Shown in pieces: positions 1 through 11,186 of a DNA stretch of 64,000 nucleotides. The translations under genes were made by a program, and so were the position numbers. The DNA comes from Fasciola hepatica (lineage: Eukaryota; Platyhelminthes; Trematoda; Plagiorchiida; Fasciolidae). Every line of letters starts with the position of its first letter. Positions within the stretch are counted from its first letter, which is position 1. Location: positions 5,394,001-5,458,000 of the forward strand of contig CANUEZ040000191.1 of NCBI GenBank assembly GCA_948099385.1, read 5' to 3'. The notes beneath the pieces were generated by a model that saw only the letters and a program-made list of their open reading frames with translations, was not told the DNA's origin and made no database searches.

Positions 1-26
1 GTCGAACACCCAAACCACAAGGCTAT

Positions 27-36
27 CCCATATGGG
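27..36. other. 10-bp perfect palindrome in the monomer
   Basis: CCCATATGGG is its own reverse complement and recurs in a majority of monomers at the same phase. In variant monomers the left arm is changed (CCGATATGGG, CGATATGTGT, CCTATATGTG) and the dyad is lost or weakened. It could be a protein-binding dyad or simply a neutral sequence; nothing in the window decides between these. Confidence 0.6.
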
Positions 37-93
37 TCTCAACGCTTTGTTCAACATATACAACACATGATATAGCACAATCCCCAAATTGGC

Positions 94-117
94 TTCGGCT
101 TTCGCTTTCGCTTTGAA
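94..117 (+). repeat. Internal GCTTTC hexamer tract of the monomer
   Basis: Each monomer carries a short run of imperfect hexamers (GGCTTC, GGCTTT, CGCTTT, CGCTTT) just before GAACGG/GAACTG. It is the only simple-sequence element inside the unit. It changes both in sequence (GGCTTTGGC variants at about 7,283, 8,981, 11,520, 17,020, 53,829 and 55,943) and in length (one extra hexamer near 19,990, one-base losses near 53,000 and 55,110). Replication slippage is the likely cause of the length changes. Confidence 0.85.
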
Positions 118-749
118 CTGTAACAACCAAATTCTCGCACACCGATCCAATCCTATGTTCCATCACTTCTCTATTTATGGGCCTAAGTAAAACCAAGGCA
201 TTCCCTTATGAACAATCTACACAGATTGCTCATACAATGCAATAGAGCAGTAGCAGAGTAGATTTGTATAATATGATTCTCCATGCAGCTTGACCACGGA
301 ACTGACCATTGAAAATCATGGAAGCACTGCATAGCTGTTTGATCCGCTAAGGGAATCATGAGCATTGCACATGGACAGAGCCCATACGGGGACACGAACA
401 AGGGTTGGAGTGAACGAATGTCAGTCGAACACCCAAACCACAAGGCAATCCCATATGTGTCTCAACGCTTTGTTCAACATATACAACACATGATATAGCA
501 CAATCCCCAAATTGGCTTCGGCTTTCGCTTTCGCTTTGAACGGTAACAACCAAATTCTCGCACACCGATCCAATCCTATGTTCCATCACTTCTCTATTTA
601 TGGGCCTAAATAAAGCCAAGGCATTCCCTTGTGAACAATCCACACAGATTGCTCATACAATGCAATAGAGCAGTAGCAGAGTAGATTTGTATAATACGAT
701 TCTCCATGCAGCTTGAACACTGAACTGACCATTGAAAATGATGGAAGCA

Positions 750-761
750 CTGTACAGCTGT
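750..761. other. Overlapping palindromes CTGTACAG / ACAGCTGT
   Basis: In the commonest monomer type, CTGTACAG (750-757 here) overlaps ACAGCTGT (754-761); both are perfect palindromes. Another monomer lineage has TGCATAGCTGT or TGTATAGCTGT instead, which destroys the first dyad but keeps AGCT. The site sits in an otherwise conserved part of the unit. Function unknown. Confidence 0.5.
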
Positions 762-1028
762 TTGATCCGCTAAGGGAATCATGAGCATTGCACATGGACA
801 GAGCCCACTCGGAGACACGAACAAGGGTTGGGGTGAACGATTGTCAGTCGAACACCCAAACCACAAGGCTATCCCATATGGGTCTCAACGCTTTGTTCAA
901 CATATACACTACATGATATAGCACAATCCCCAAATTGGCTTCGGCTTTCGCTTTCGCTTTGAACTGTAACAACCAAATTCTCGCACACCGATCCAATCCT
1001 ATGTTCCATCACTTCTCTATTTATGGGC

Positions 1029-2720
1029 CTAAGTAAAACCAAGGCATTCCCTTATGAACAATCTACACAGATTGCTCATACAATGCAATAGAGCAGTAGC
1101 AGAGTATATTTGTATAATATGATTCTCCATGCAGCTTGACCACGGAACTGACCATTGAAAATCATGGAAGCACTGCATAGCTGTTTGATCCGCTAAGGGA
1201 ATCATGAGCATTGCACATGGACAGAGCCCACTCGGAGACACGAACAAGGGTTGGGGTGAACGAATGTCAGTCGAACACCCAAACCACAAGGCAATCCCAT
1301 ATGTGTCTCAACGCTTTGTTCAACATATACAACACATGATATAGCACAATCCCCAAATTGGCTTCGGCTTTCGCTTTCGCTTTGAACGGTAACAACGAAA
1401 TTCTCGCACACCGATCCAATCCTATGTTCCATCACTTCTCTATTTATGGGCCTAAATAAAGCCAAGGCATTCCCTTGTGAACAATCCACACAGATTGCTC
1501 ATACAATGCAATAGAGCAGTAGCAGAGTAGATTTGTATAATACGATTCTCCATGCAGCTTGAACACTGAACTGACCATTGAAAATGATGGAAGCACTGTA
1601 CAGCTGTTTGATCCGCTAAGGGAATCATGAGCATTGCACATGGACAGAGCCCACACGGGGACACGAACAAGGGTTGGGGTGAACGAATGTCAGTCGAACA
1701 CCCAAACCACAAGGCTATCCCATATGGGTCTCAACGCTTTGTTCAACATATACACTACATGATATAGCACAATCCCCAAATTGGCTTCGGCTTTCGCTTT
1801 CGCTTTGAACGGTAACAATAAAATTCTCGCACACCGATCCAATCCCATGTTCCATCACTTCTCTATTTATGGGCCTAAGTAAAACCAAGGCATTCCCTTA
1901 TGAACAATCCACACAGATTGCTCATACAATGCAATAGAGCAGTAGCAGAGTAGATTTGTATAATATGATTCTCCATGCAGCTTGAACACTGAACAGACCA
2001 TTGAAAATTATGGAAGCACTGTACAGCTGTTTGATCCGCTAAGGGAATCATGAGCATTGCACATGGACAGAGCCCATACGGGGACACGAACAAGGGTTGG
2101 AGTGAACGAATGTCAGTCGAACACCCAAACCACAAGGCTATCCCATATGGGTCTCAACGCTTTGTTCAACATATACAATACATGATATAGCACAATCCCC
2201 AAATTGGCTTCGGCTTTCGCTTTCGCTTTGAACGGTAACAACCAAATTCTCGCACACCGATCCAATCCTATGTTCCATCACTTCTCTATTTATGGGCCTA
2301 AGTAAAACCAAGGCATTCCTTTATGAACAATCCACACAGATTGCTCATACAATGCAATAGAGCAGTAGCAGATTTGATCTGTATGATGTGATTATCCATG
2401 CAGCTTAACCACGGAACTGACCATTGAAAATGATGGAAGCACTGCATAGCTGTTTGATCCGCTAAGGGAATCATGAGCATTGCACATGGACAGAGCCCAC
2501 TCGGAGACACGAACAAGGGTTGGGGTGAACGATTGTCAGTCGAACACCCAAACCACAAGGCTATCCCATATGGGTCTCAACGCTTTGTTCAACATATACA
2601 CTACATGATATAGCACAATCCCCAAATTGGCTTCGGCTTTCGCTTTCGCTTTGAACTGTAACAACCAAATTCTCGCACACCGATCCAATCCTATGTTCCA
2701 TCACTTCTCTATTTATGGGC
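1029..2720 (+). repeat. Four-monomer HOR, copy 1 (1,692 bp)
   Basis: Four monomers anchored at 1029, 1452, 1875 and 2298 form a unit that recurs directly downstream at 2721, 3144, 3567 and 3990. Shared diagnostic variants are AATCTACACAG in the first monomer, AATACGATT with CTAAATAAAG in the second, GAACAGACCATTG in the third, and GATCTGTATGATGTG with ATTATCC in the fourth. Only scattered differences separate the copies, for example AACGAAATTC against AACCAAATTC near 1,394 and AATAAAATTC against AACCAAATTC near 1,820. The monomers at 183 and 606 are earlier members of types 1 and 2. Confidence 0.9.
1657..1679 (+). other. G-rich tract of the monomer
   Basis: Three G-runs (4, 3 and 4 G) lie within 23 bp on the + strand, next to the variable CACACGG/CACTCGG/CACGCGG position. 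Monomers with CGGAGAC lose the first run and those with TTGGAGTG lose the third. Three runs are fewer than the four needed for a canonical three-tetrad G-quadruplex, so at most a two-tetrad or intermolecular structure is plausible. Confidence 0.4.
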
Positions 2721-4412
2721 CTAAGTAAAACCAAGGCATTCCCTTATGAACAATCTACACAGATTGCTCATACAATGCAATAGAGCAGTAGCAGAGTATA
2801 TTTGTATAATATGATTCTCCATGCAGCTTGACCACGGAACTGACCATTGAAAATCATGGAAGCACTGCATAGCTGTTTGATCCGCTAAGGGAATCATGAG
2901 CATTGCACATGGACAGAGCCCACTCGGAGACACGAACAAGGGTTGGGGTGAACGAATGTCAGTCGAACACCCAAACCACAAGGCAATCCCATATGTGTCT
3001 CAACGCTTTGTTCAACATATACAACACATGATATAGCACAATCCCCAAATTGGCTTCGGCTTTCGCTTTCGCTTTGAACGGTAACAACCAAATTCTCGCA
3101 CACCGATCCAATCCTATGTTCCATCACTTCTCTATTTATGGGCCTAAATAAAGCCAAGGCATTCCCTTGTGAACAATCCACACAGATTGCTCATACAATG
3201 CAATAGAGCAGTAGCAGAGTAGATTTGTATAATACGATTCTCCATGCAGCTTGAACACTGAACTGACCATTGAAAATGATGGAAGCACTGTACAGCTGTT
3301 TGATCCGCTAAGGGAATCATGAGCATTGCACATGGACAGAGCCCACACGGGGACACGAACAAGGGTTGGGGTGAACGAATGTCAGTCGAACACCCAAACC
3401 ACAAGGCTATCCCATATGGGTCTCAACGCTTTGTTCAACATATACACTACATGATATAGCACAATCCCCAAATTGGCTTCGGCTTTCGCTTTCGCTTTGA
3501 ACGGTAACAACCAAATTCTCGCACACCGATCCAATCCCATGTTCCATCACTTCTCTATTTATGGGCCTAAGTAAAACCAAGGCATTCCCTTATGAACAAT
3601 CCACACAGATTGCTCATACAATGCAATAGAGCAGTAGCAGAGTAGATTTGTATAATATGATTCTCCATGCAGCTTGAACACTGAACAGACCATTGAAAAT
3701 TATGGAAGCACTGTACAGCTGTTTGATCCGCTAAGGGAATCATGAGCATTGCACATGGACAGAGCCCATACGGGGACACGAACAAGGGTTGGAGTGAACG
3801 AATGTCAGTCGAACACCCAAACCACAAGGCTATCCCATATGGGTCTCAACGCTTTGTTCAACATATACACTACATGATATAGCACAATCCCCAAATTGGC
3901 TTCGGCTTTCGCTTTCGCTTTGAACGGTAACAACCAAATTCTCGCACACCGATCCAATCCTATGTTCCATCACTTCTCTATTTATGGGCCTAAGTAAAAC
4001 CAAGGCATTCCTTTATGAACAATCCACACAGATTGCTCATACAATGCAATAGAGCAGTAGCAGATTTGATCTGTATGATGTGATTATCCATGCAGCTTAA
4101 CCACGGAACTGACCATTGAAAATGATGGAAGCACTGCATAGCTGTTTGATCCGCTAAGGGAATCATGAGCATTGCACATGGACAGAGCCCACTCGGAGAC
4201 ACGAACAAGGGTTGGGGTGAACGAATGTCAGTCGAACACCCAAACCACAAGGCTATCCCATATGGGTCTCAACGCTTTGTTCAACATATACATAACATGA
4301 TATAGCACAATCCCCAAATTGGCTTCGGATTTCGCTTTCGCTTTGAACGGTAACAACCAAATTCTCGCACACCGATCCAATCCTATGTTCCATCACTTCT
4401 CTATTTATGGGC
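2721..4412 (+). repeat. Four-monomer HOR, copy 2 (1,692 bp)
   Basis: This is the second copy of the preceding unit, with the same four diagnostic variants in the same order. A partial third copy follows with monomers at 4413 (type 1, with CATACATTGC and AGAAAGGTAGC) and 4836 (type 2), after which the register is lost. The boundaries given are anchor positions; the true crossover points cannot be placed inside identical sequence. Confidence 0.9.
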
Positions 4413-6760
4413 CTAAGTAAAACCAAGGCATTCCCTTATGAACAATCCACACAGATTGCTCATACATTGCAATAGAAAGGTAGCAGAGTATATTTGTATA
4501 ATATGATTCTCCATGCAGCTTGACCACGGAACTGACCATTGAAAATCATGGAAGCACTGCATAGCTGTTTGATCCGCTAAGGGAATCATGAGCATTGCAC
4601 ATGGACAGAGCCCACTCGGAGACACGAACAAGGGTTGGGGTGAACGAATGTCAGTCGAACACCCAAACCACAAGGCAATCCCATATGGGTCTCAACGCTT
4701 TGTTCAACATATACAACACATGATATAGCACAATCCCCAAATTGGCTTCGGCTTTCGCTTTCGCTTTGAACGGTAACAACCAAATTCTCGCACACCGATC
4801 CAATCCTATGTTCCATCACTTCTCTATTTATGGGCCTAAATAAAGCCAAGGCATTCCCTTGTGAACAATCCACACAGATTGCTCATACAATGCAATAGAG
4901 CAGTAGCAGAGTAGATTTGTATAATACGATTCTCCATGCAGCTTGAACACTGAACTGACCATTGAAAATGATGGAAGCACTGCATAGCTGTTTGATCCGC
5001 TAAGGGAATCATGAGCATTGCACATGGACAGAGCCCATACGGAGACACGAACAAGGGTTGGGGTGAACGAATATCAGTCGAACACCCAAACCACAAGGCT
5101 ATCCGATGTGGGTCTCAACGCTTTGTTCAACATATACAATACATGATATAGCACAATCCCCAAATTGGCTTCGGATTTCGCTTTCGCTTTGAACGGTAAC
5201 AACCAAATTCTCGCACACCGATCCAATCCTATGTTTCATCACTTCTCTATTTATGGGCCTAAATAAAGCCAAGGCATTCCCTTATGAACAATCCACACAG
5301 ATTGCTCATACAATGCAATAGAGCAGTAGCAGAGTAGATTTGTATAATATGATTCTCCATGCAGCTTGAACTCTGAACTGACCATTGAAAATGATGGAAG
5401 CACTGTACAGCTTTTTGATCCGCTAAGGGAATCATGAGCATTGCACATGGACAGAGCCCACACGGGGACACGAACAAGGGTTGGGGTGAACGAATGTCAG
5501 TCGAACACCCAAACCACAAGGCTATCCCATATGGGTCTCAACGCTATGTTCAACATATACAATACATGATATAGCACAATCCCCAAATTGGCTTCTGCTT
5601 TCGCATTGGCTTTGAACGGTAACAATAAAATTCTCGCACACCGATCCAATCCTATGTTCCATCACTTCTCTATTTATGGGCCTAAGTAAAACCAACGCAT
5701 TCCCTTATGAACAATCCACACAGATTGCTCATACAATGCAATAGAGCAGTAGCAGAGTAGATTTGTATAATATGATTCTCCATGCAGCTTGAACACTGAA
5801 CTGACCATTGAAAATGATGGAAGCACTGTACAGCTGTTTGATCCGCTAAGGGAATCATGAGCATTGCACATCCACAGAACCCATACGGAGACACGAACAA
5901 GGGTTGGGGTGAACGAATGTCAGTCGAACACCCAAACCACAAGGCTATCCCATATGGGTCTCAACGTTTTTTTCAACATATACAACACATGATATAGCAC
6001 AATCCCCAAATTGGCTTCGGCTTTCGCTTTCGCTTTGAACGGTAACAACCAAATTCTCGCACACCGATCCAATCCTATGTTCCATCACTTCTCTATTTAT
6101 GGGCCTAAGTAAAACCAAGGCATTCCCTTATGAACAATCCACACAGATTGCTCATACAATGCAATAGAGCAGTAGCAGATTTGATTTGTATAATATGATT
6201 CTCCATGCAGCTTGACCACGGAACTGAACATTGAAAATGATGGAAGCACTGCATAGCTGTTTGATCCGCTAAGGGAATCATGAGCATTGCACATGGACAG
6301 AGCCCACTCGGAGACACGAACAAGGGTTGGGGTGAACGAATGTCAGTCGAACACCCAAACCACAAGGCTATCCCATATGGGTCTCAACGCTTTGTTCAAC
6401 ATATACAACACATGATATAGCACAATCCCCAAATTGGCTTCGGCTTTCGCTTTCGCTTTGAACGGTAACAACCAAATTCTCGCACACCGATGCAATCCTA
6501 CGTTCCATCACTTCTCTATTTATGGGCCTAAGTAAAACCAAGGCATTCCCTTATGAACAATCCACACAGATTGCTCATACAATGCAATAGAGCAGTAGCA
6601 GAGTAGATTTGTATAATATGATTCTCCATGCAGCTTGAACACTGAACAGACCATTGAAAATTATGGAAGCACTGTACAGCTGTTTGATCCGCTAAGGGAA
6701 TCATGAGCATTGCACATGGACAGAGCCCACACGGGGACACGAACAAGGGTTGGGGTGAAC
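3567..6760 (+). repeat. Source block of a 7,620-bp-offset duplication
   Basis: The monomers at 3567, 3990, 4413, 4836, 5259, 5682, 6105 and 6528 reappear in the same order at 11187 to 14148. Distinctive shared features include AGCTTTTTGATCCG (5,409), CATCCACAGAACC (5,868), CAACGTTTTTTTC (5,963), CCGATGTGGG (5,103) and GATGCAATCCTACG (6,489). The offset is 18 monomers plus the three 2-bp insertions between the copies. The block also overlaps the four-monomer HOR described above. Confidence 0.88.
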
Positions 6761-8221
6761 GATTGTCAGTCGAACACCCAAACCACAAGGCTATCCCATA
6801 TGGGTCTCAACGCTTTGTTCAACATATACACTACATGATATAGCACAATCCCCAAATTGGCTTCGGCTTTCGCTTTCGCTTTGAACTGTAACAACCAAAT
6901 TCTCGCACACCGATCCAATCCTATGTTCCATCACTTCTCTATTTATGGGCCTAAGTAAAACCAAGGCATTCCCTTATGAACAATCCACACAGATTGCTCA
7001 TACAATGCAATAGAGCAGTAGCAGAGTAGATTTGTCTGATGTGATTCTCCATGCAGCTTGAACACTGAATAGACCATTGAAAATGATGGAAGCACTGTAC
7101 AGCTGTTTGATCCGCTAAGGGAATCATGAGCATTGCACATGGACAGAGCCCACTCGGGGACACGAACAAGGGTTGGGGTGAACGAATGTCAGTCGAACAC
7201 CCAAACCACAAGGCTATCCCATATGGGTCTCAACGCTATGTTCAACATATACAATACATGATATAGCACAATCCCCAAATTGGCTTTGGCTTTGGCTTTC
7301 GCTTTGAACGGTAACAACGAAATTCTCGCATACCGATCCAATCCTATGTTCCATCACTTCTCTATTTATGGGCCTAAGTAAAACCAAGGCATTCCCTTAT
7401 GAACAATCCCCACACAGATTGCTCATACAATGCAATAGAGCAGTAGCAGAGTAGATTTGTATAATATGATTCTCCATGCAGCTTGAACACTGAACTGACC
7501 ATTGAAAATTATGGAAGCACTGTACAGCTGTTTGATCCACTAAGGGAATCATGAGCATTGCACATGGACAGAGCCCACACGGGGACACGAACAAGGGTTG
7601 GGGTGAACGAATGTCAGTCGAACACCCAAACCACAAGGCTATCCCATATGGGTCTCAACGCTTTACTCAACATATACACTACATGATATAGCACAATCCC
7701 CAAATTGGCTTCGGCTTTCGCTTTCGCTTTGAACGGTAACAACCAAATTCTCGCACACCGATCCAATCCTATGTTCCATCACTTCTCTATTTATGGGCCT
7801 AAATAAAGCCAAGGCATTCCCTTATGAACAATCCACACAGATTGCTCATACAATGCAATAGAGCAGTAGCAAAGTAGATTTGTATAATATGATTCTCCAT
7901 GCAGCTTGACCACGGAACTGAACATTGAAAATGATGGAAGCACTGCATAGCTGTTTGATCCGCTAAGGGAATCATGAGCATTGCACATGGACAGAGCCCA
8001 CTCGGAGACACGAACAAGGGTTGGGGTGAACGAATGTCAGTCGAACACCCAAACCACAAGGCTATCCCATATGGGTCTCAACGCTTTGTTCAACATATAC
8101 AACACATGATATAGCACAATCCCCAAATTGGCTTCGGCTTTCGCTTTCGCTTTGAACGGTAACAACCAAATTCTCGCACACCGATCCAATCCTATGTTCC
8201 ATCACTTCTCTATTTATGGGC
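6528..8221 (+). repeat. Second four-monomer HOR family, copy 1 (1,694 bp)
   Basis: The monomers at 6528, 6951, 7374 and 7799 are repeated at 8222, 8645, 9070 and 9495. Shared markers are GAACGATTGTC in the first, TTTGTCTGATG with GAATAGACC in the second, an inserted CC (AATCCCCACAC at 7,405) plus upstream CTCGCATACC in the third, and AGCAAAGTAGA in the fourth. The unit is 4 x 423 plus 2 bp because the third monomer is 425 bp. Confidence 0.85.
7374..7798 (+). repeat. 425-bp monomer variant (CC insertion), type example
   Basis: This monomer reads AATCCCCACACAG instead of AATCCACACAG near 7,405. The same two-base gain occurs in the monomers at 8645, 9070, 21346, 21771, 27265, 28536, 30652, 31500, 36155, 37426, 41231, 41656, 46732, 48847 and 57720. 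It appears on several different substitution backgrounds, so it has moved between monomer lineages or arisen more than once in the C-run. Confidence 0.85.
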
Positions 8222-9917
8222 CTAAGTAAAACCAAGGCATTCCCTTATGAACAATCCACACAGATTGCTCATACAATGCAATAGAGCAGTAGCAGAGTAG
8301 ATTTGTATAATATGATTCTCCATGCAGCTTGAACACTGAACAGACCATTGAAAATGATGGAAGCACTGTACAGCTGTTTGATCCGCTAAGGGAATCATGA
8401 GCATTGCACATGGACAGAGCCCACACGGGGACACGAACAAGGGTTGGGGTGAACGATTGTCAGTCGAACACCCAAACCACAAGGCTATCCCATATGGGTC
8501 TCAACGCTTTGTTCAACATATACACTACATGATATAGCACAATCCCCAAATTGGCTTCGGCTTTCGCTTTCGCTTTGAACTGTAACAACCAAATTCTCGC
8601 ACACCGATCCAATCCTATGTTCCATCACTTCTCTATTTATGGGCCTAAGTAAAACCAAGGCATTCCCTTATGAACAATCCCCACACAGATTGCTCATACA
8701 ATGCAATAGAGCAGTAGCAGAGTAGATTTGTCTGATGTGATTCTCCATGCAGCTTGAACACTGAATAGACCATTGAAAATGATGGAAGCACTGTACAGCT
8801 GTTTGATCCGCTAAGGGAATCATGAGCATTGCACATGGACAGAGCCCACTCGGGGACACGAACAAGGGTTGGGGTGAACGAATGTCAGTCGAACACCCAA
8901 ACCACAAGGCTATCCCATATGGGTCTCAACGCTTTGTTCAACATATACAATACATGATATAGCACAATCCCCAAATTGGCTTTGGCTTTGGCTTTCGCTT
9001 TGAACGGTAACAACGAAATTCTCGCATACCGATCCAATCCTATGTTCCATCACTTCTCTATTTATGGGCCTAAGTAAAACCAAGGCATTCCCTTATGAAC
9101 AATCCCCACACAGATTGCTCATACAATGCAATAGAGCAGTAGCAGAGTAGATTTGTATAATATGATTCTCCATGCAGCTTGAACACTGAACTGACCATTG
9201 AAAATTATGGAAGCACTGTACAGCTGTTTGATCCGCTAAGGGAATCATGAGCATTGCACATGGACAGAGCCCACACGGGGACACGAACAAGGGTTGGGGT
9301 GAACGAATGTCAGTCGAACACCCAAACCACAAGGCTATCCCATATGGGTCTCAACGCTTTACTCAACATATACACTACATGATATAGCACAATCCCCAAA
9401 TTGGCTTCGGCTTTCGCTTTCGCTTTGAACGGTAACAACCAAATTCTCGCACACCGATCCAATCCTATGTTCCATCACTTCTCTATTTATGGGCCTAAAT
9501 AAAGCCAAGGCATTCTCTTATGAACAATCCACACAGATTGCTCATACAATGCAATAGAGCAGTAGCAAAGTAGATTTGTATAATATGATTCTCCATGCAA
9601 CTTGAACACTGAACTGACCATTGAAAATGATGGAAGCACTGTACAGCTGTTTGATCCGCTAAGGGAATCATGAGCATTGCACATGGACAGAGCCCACTCG
9701 GAGACACGAACAAGGGTTGGGGTGAACGAATGTCAGTCGAACACCCAAACCACAAGGCTATCCCATATGGGTCTCAACGCTTTGTTCAACATATACATTA
9801 CATGATATAGCACAATCCCCAAATTGGCTTCGGCTTTCGCTTTCGCTTTGATCGGTAACAACCAAATTCTCGCACACCGATCCAATCCTATGTTCCATCA
9901 CTTCTCTATTTATGGGC
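8222..9917 (+). repeat. Second four-monomer HOR family, copy 2 (1,696 bp)
   Basis: This repeats the preceding unit in the same order. It differs by an additional CC insertion in its second monomer (near 8,678), and its fourth monomer has TTGAACACTGAACTG where the first copy has TTGACCACGGAACTG. The insertion has therefore spread to two neighbouring monomers here, which suggests local conversion. Confidence 0.83.
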
Positions 9918-11186
9918 CTAAGTAAAACCAAGGCATTCCCTTATGAACAATCCACACAGATTGCTCATACAATGCAATAGAGCAGTAGCAGAGTAGATTT
10001 GTCTGATGTGATTCTCCATGCAGCTTGACCACGGATTTGACCATTGCAAATTATGGAAGCACTGTACAGCTGTTTGATCCGCTAAGGGAATCATGAGCAT
10101 TGCACATGGACAGAGCCCACTCGGAGACACGAACAAGGGTTGCGGTGAACGAATGTCAGTCGAACACCCAAACCACAAGGCTATCCCATATGGGTCTCAA
10201 CGCTTTGTTCAACATATACACTACATGATATAGCACAATCCCCAAATTGGCTTCTGCTTTCGCTTTCGCTTTGAACTGTAACAACCAAATTCTCGCACAC
10301 CGATCCAATCCTATGTTCCATCACTTCTCTATTTATGGGCCTAAGTAAAACCAAGGCATTCCCTTATGAACAATCCACACAGATTGCTCATACAATGCAA
10401 TAGAGCAGTAGCAGAGTAGATTTGTATAATATGATTCTCCATGCAGCTTGACCACGGAACTGACCATTGAAAATGATGGAAGTACAGCACGGCTGTTTTA
10501 TCCGCTAAGGTAATCATGATAATTGCACATGGACAGAGCCCACTCGGAGACACGAACAAGGGTTGGGGTGAACGAATGTCAGTCGAACACCCAAACCACA
10601 AGGCTATCCGATATGGATCTCAGCGCTTTGTTCAACATATACACTACATGATATAGCACAATCCCCAAATTGGCTTCTGCTTTCGCTTTCGCTTTGAACG
10701 GTAACAACCAAATTCTCGCACACCGATCCAATCCTATGTTCCATCACTTCTCTATTTATGGGCCTAAGTAAAACCAAGGCATTCCCTTATGAACAATCCA
10801 CACCGATTGCTCATACAATGCAATAGAGCAGTAGCAGATTTGATTTGTATAATATGATTCTCCATGCAGCTTGACCACGGAACTGAACATTGAAATTGAT
10901 GGAAGCACTGCATAGCTGTTTGATCCGCTAAGGGAATCATGAGCATTGCACATGGACAGAGCCCACACGGAGACACGAACAAGGGTTGGGGTGAACGAAT
11001 GTCAGTCGAACACCCAAACCACAAGGCTATCCCATATGGGTCTCAACGCTTTGTTCAACATATACACTACATGATATAGCACAATCCCCAAATTGGCTTT
11101 GGCTTTCGCTTTCGCTTTGAACGGTAACAACCAAATTCTCGCACACCGATCCAATCCCATGTTCCATCACTTCTCGATTTATGGGC
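9918..11186 (+). repeat. Three-monomer cassette copied to 14,994 and in part to 17,532
   Basis: The monomers at 9918 (ACGGATTTGACC, ATTGCAAATT), 10341 (GAAGTACAGCACGGC, CATGATAATTGC) and 10764 (CACACCGATTGC, AGATTTGATTTG) carry conspicuous private substitutions. The same three occur at 14994, 15417 and 15840 (offset 5,076 bp, exactly 12 monomers). The first two occur again at 17532 and 17955 (offset 7,614 bp, exactly 18 monomers). This marks a six-monomer spacing of 2,538 bp in the 15-18 kb region. Confidence 0.87.

Larger units (their letters stand above)
1..423 (+). repeat. Reference monomer (first complete copy, 423 bp)
   Basis: This is the first full unit if the monomer is cut at GTCGAACACCC, which recurs at 424 and 847. 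Landmarks in order: the palindrome CCCATATGGG at 27-36; a hexamer-like tract of GCTTTC units at 94-117; a well-conserved stretch at about 121-180; the CTAAGT anchor at 183; a second conserved stretch at about 195-254; a variable zone at about 255-308; a conserved stretch at about 328-388; and a G-rich stretch at about 396-420. Hand-counted G+C is 185 of 423. I see no internal duplication that would make 423 bp a multiple of a shorter unit, apart from the hexamer tract. The phase chosen is arbitrary; the unit length is not. Confidence 0.95.

Noticed and set aside
27..36. CCCATATGGG or CCAAATTGG as a CArG (SRF/MADS) box
   Set aside because: A CArG box needs CC, six A/T bases, then GG. These have four and five A/T bases between the CC and GG.
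1..423. A CENP-B box in the monomer
   Set aside because: I looked for NTTCGNNNNANNCGGGN on both strands. The nearest candidate, on the minus strand around TTCGACTGACATTCG, matches the TTCG and the A but not the CGGG. No copy I checked completes it.
183..443. A repeated 86-codon minus-strand open frame (and 65-, 70-, 79-, 90-, 95- and 129-codon relatives) as real genes
   Set aside because: They are the same satellite sequence read about 150 times in phase. Overlapping frames on the same strand are equally open. No promoter, start context or recognisable domain is present, and one- and two-base indels that break or fuse the frames have been amplified freely. The 129-codon forms arise only from a one-base loss in the palindrome region.
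400..450. A tRNA-derived (SINE-like) unit with Pol III A and B boxes near GTCAGTCGAACACCC
   Set aside because: The resemblance to GGTTCGANNC fails at two positions, no A box lies at the right distance upstream, and no poly-A or tail is seen.
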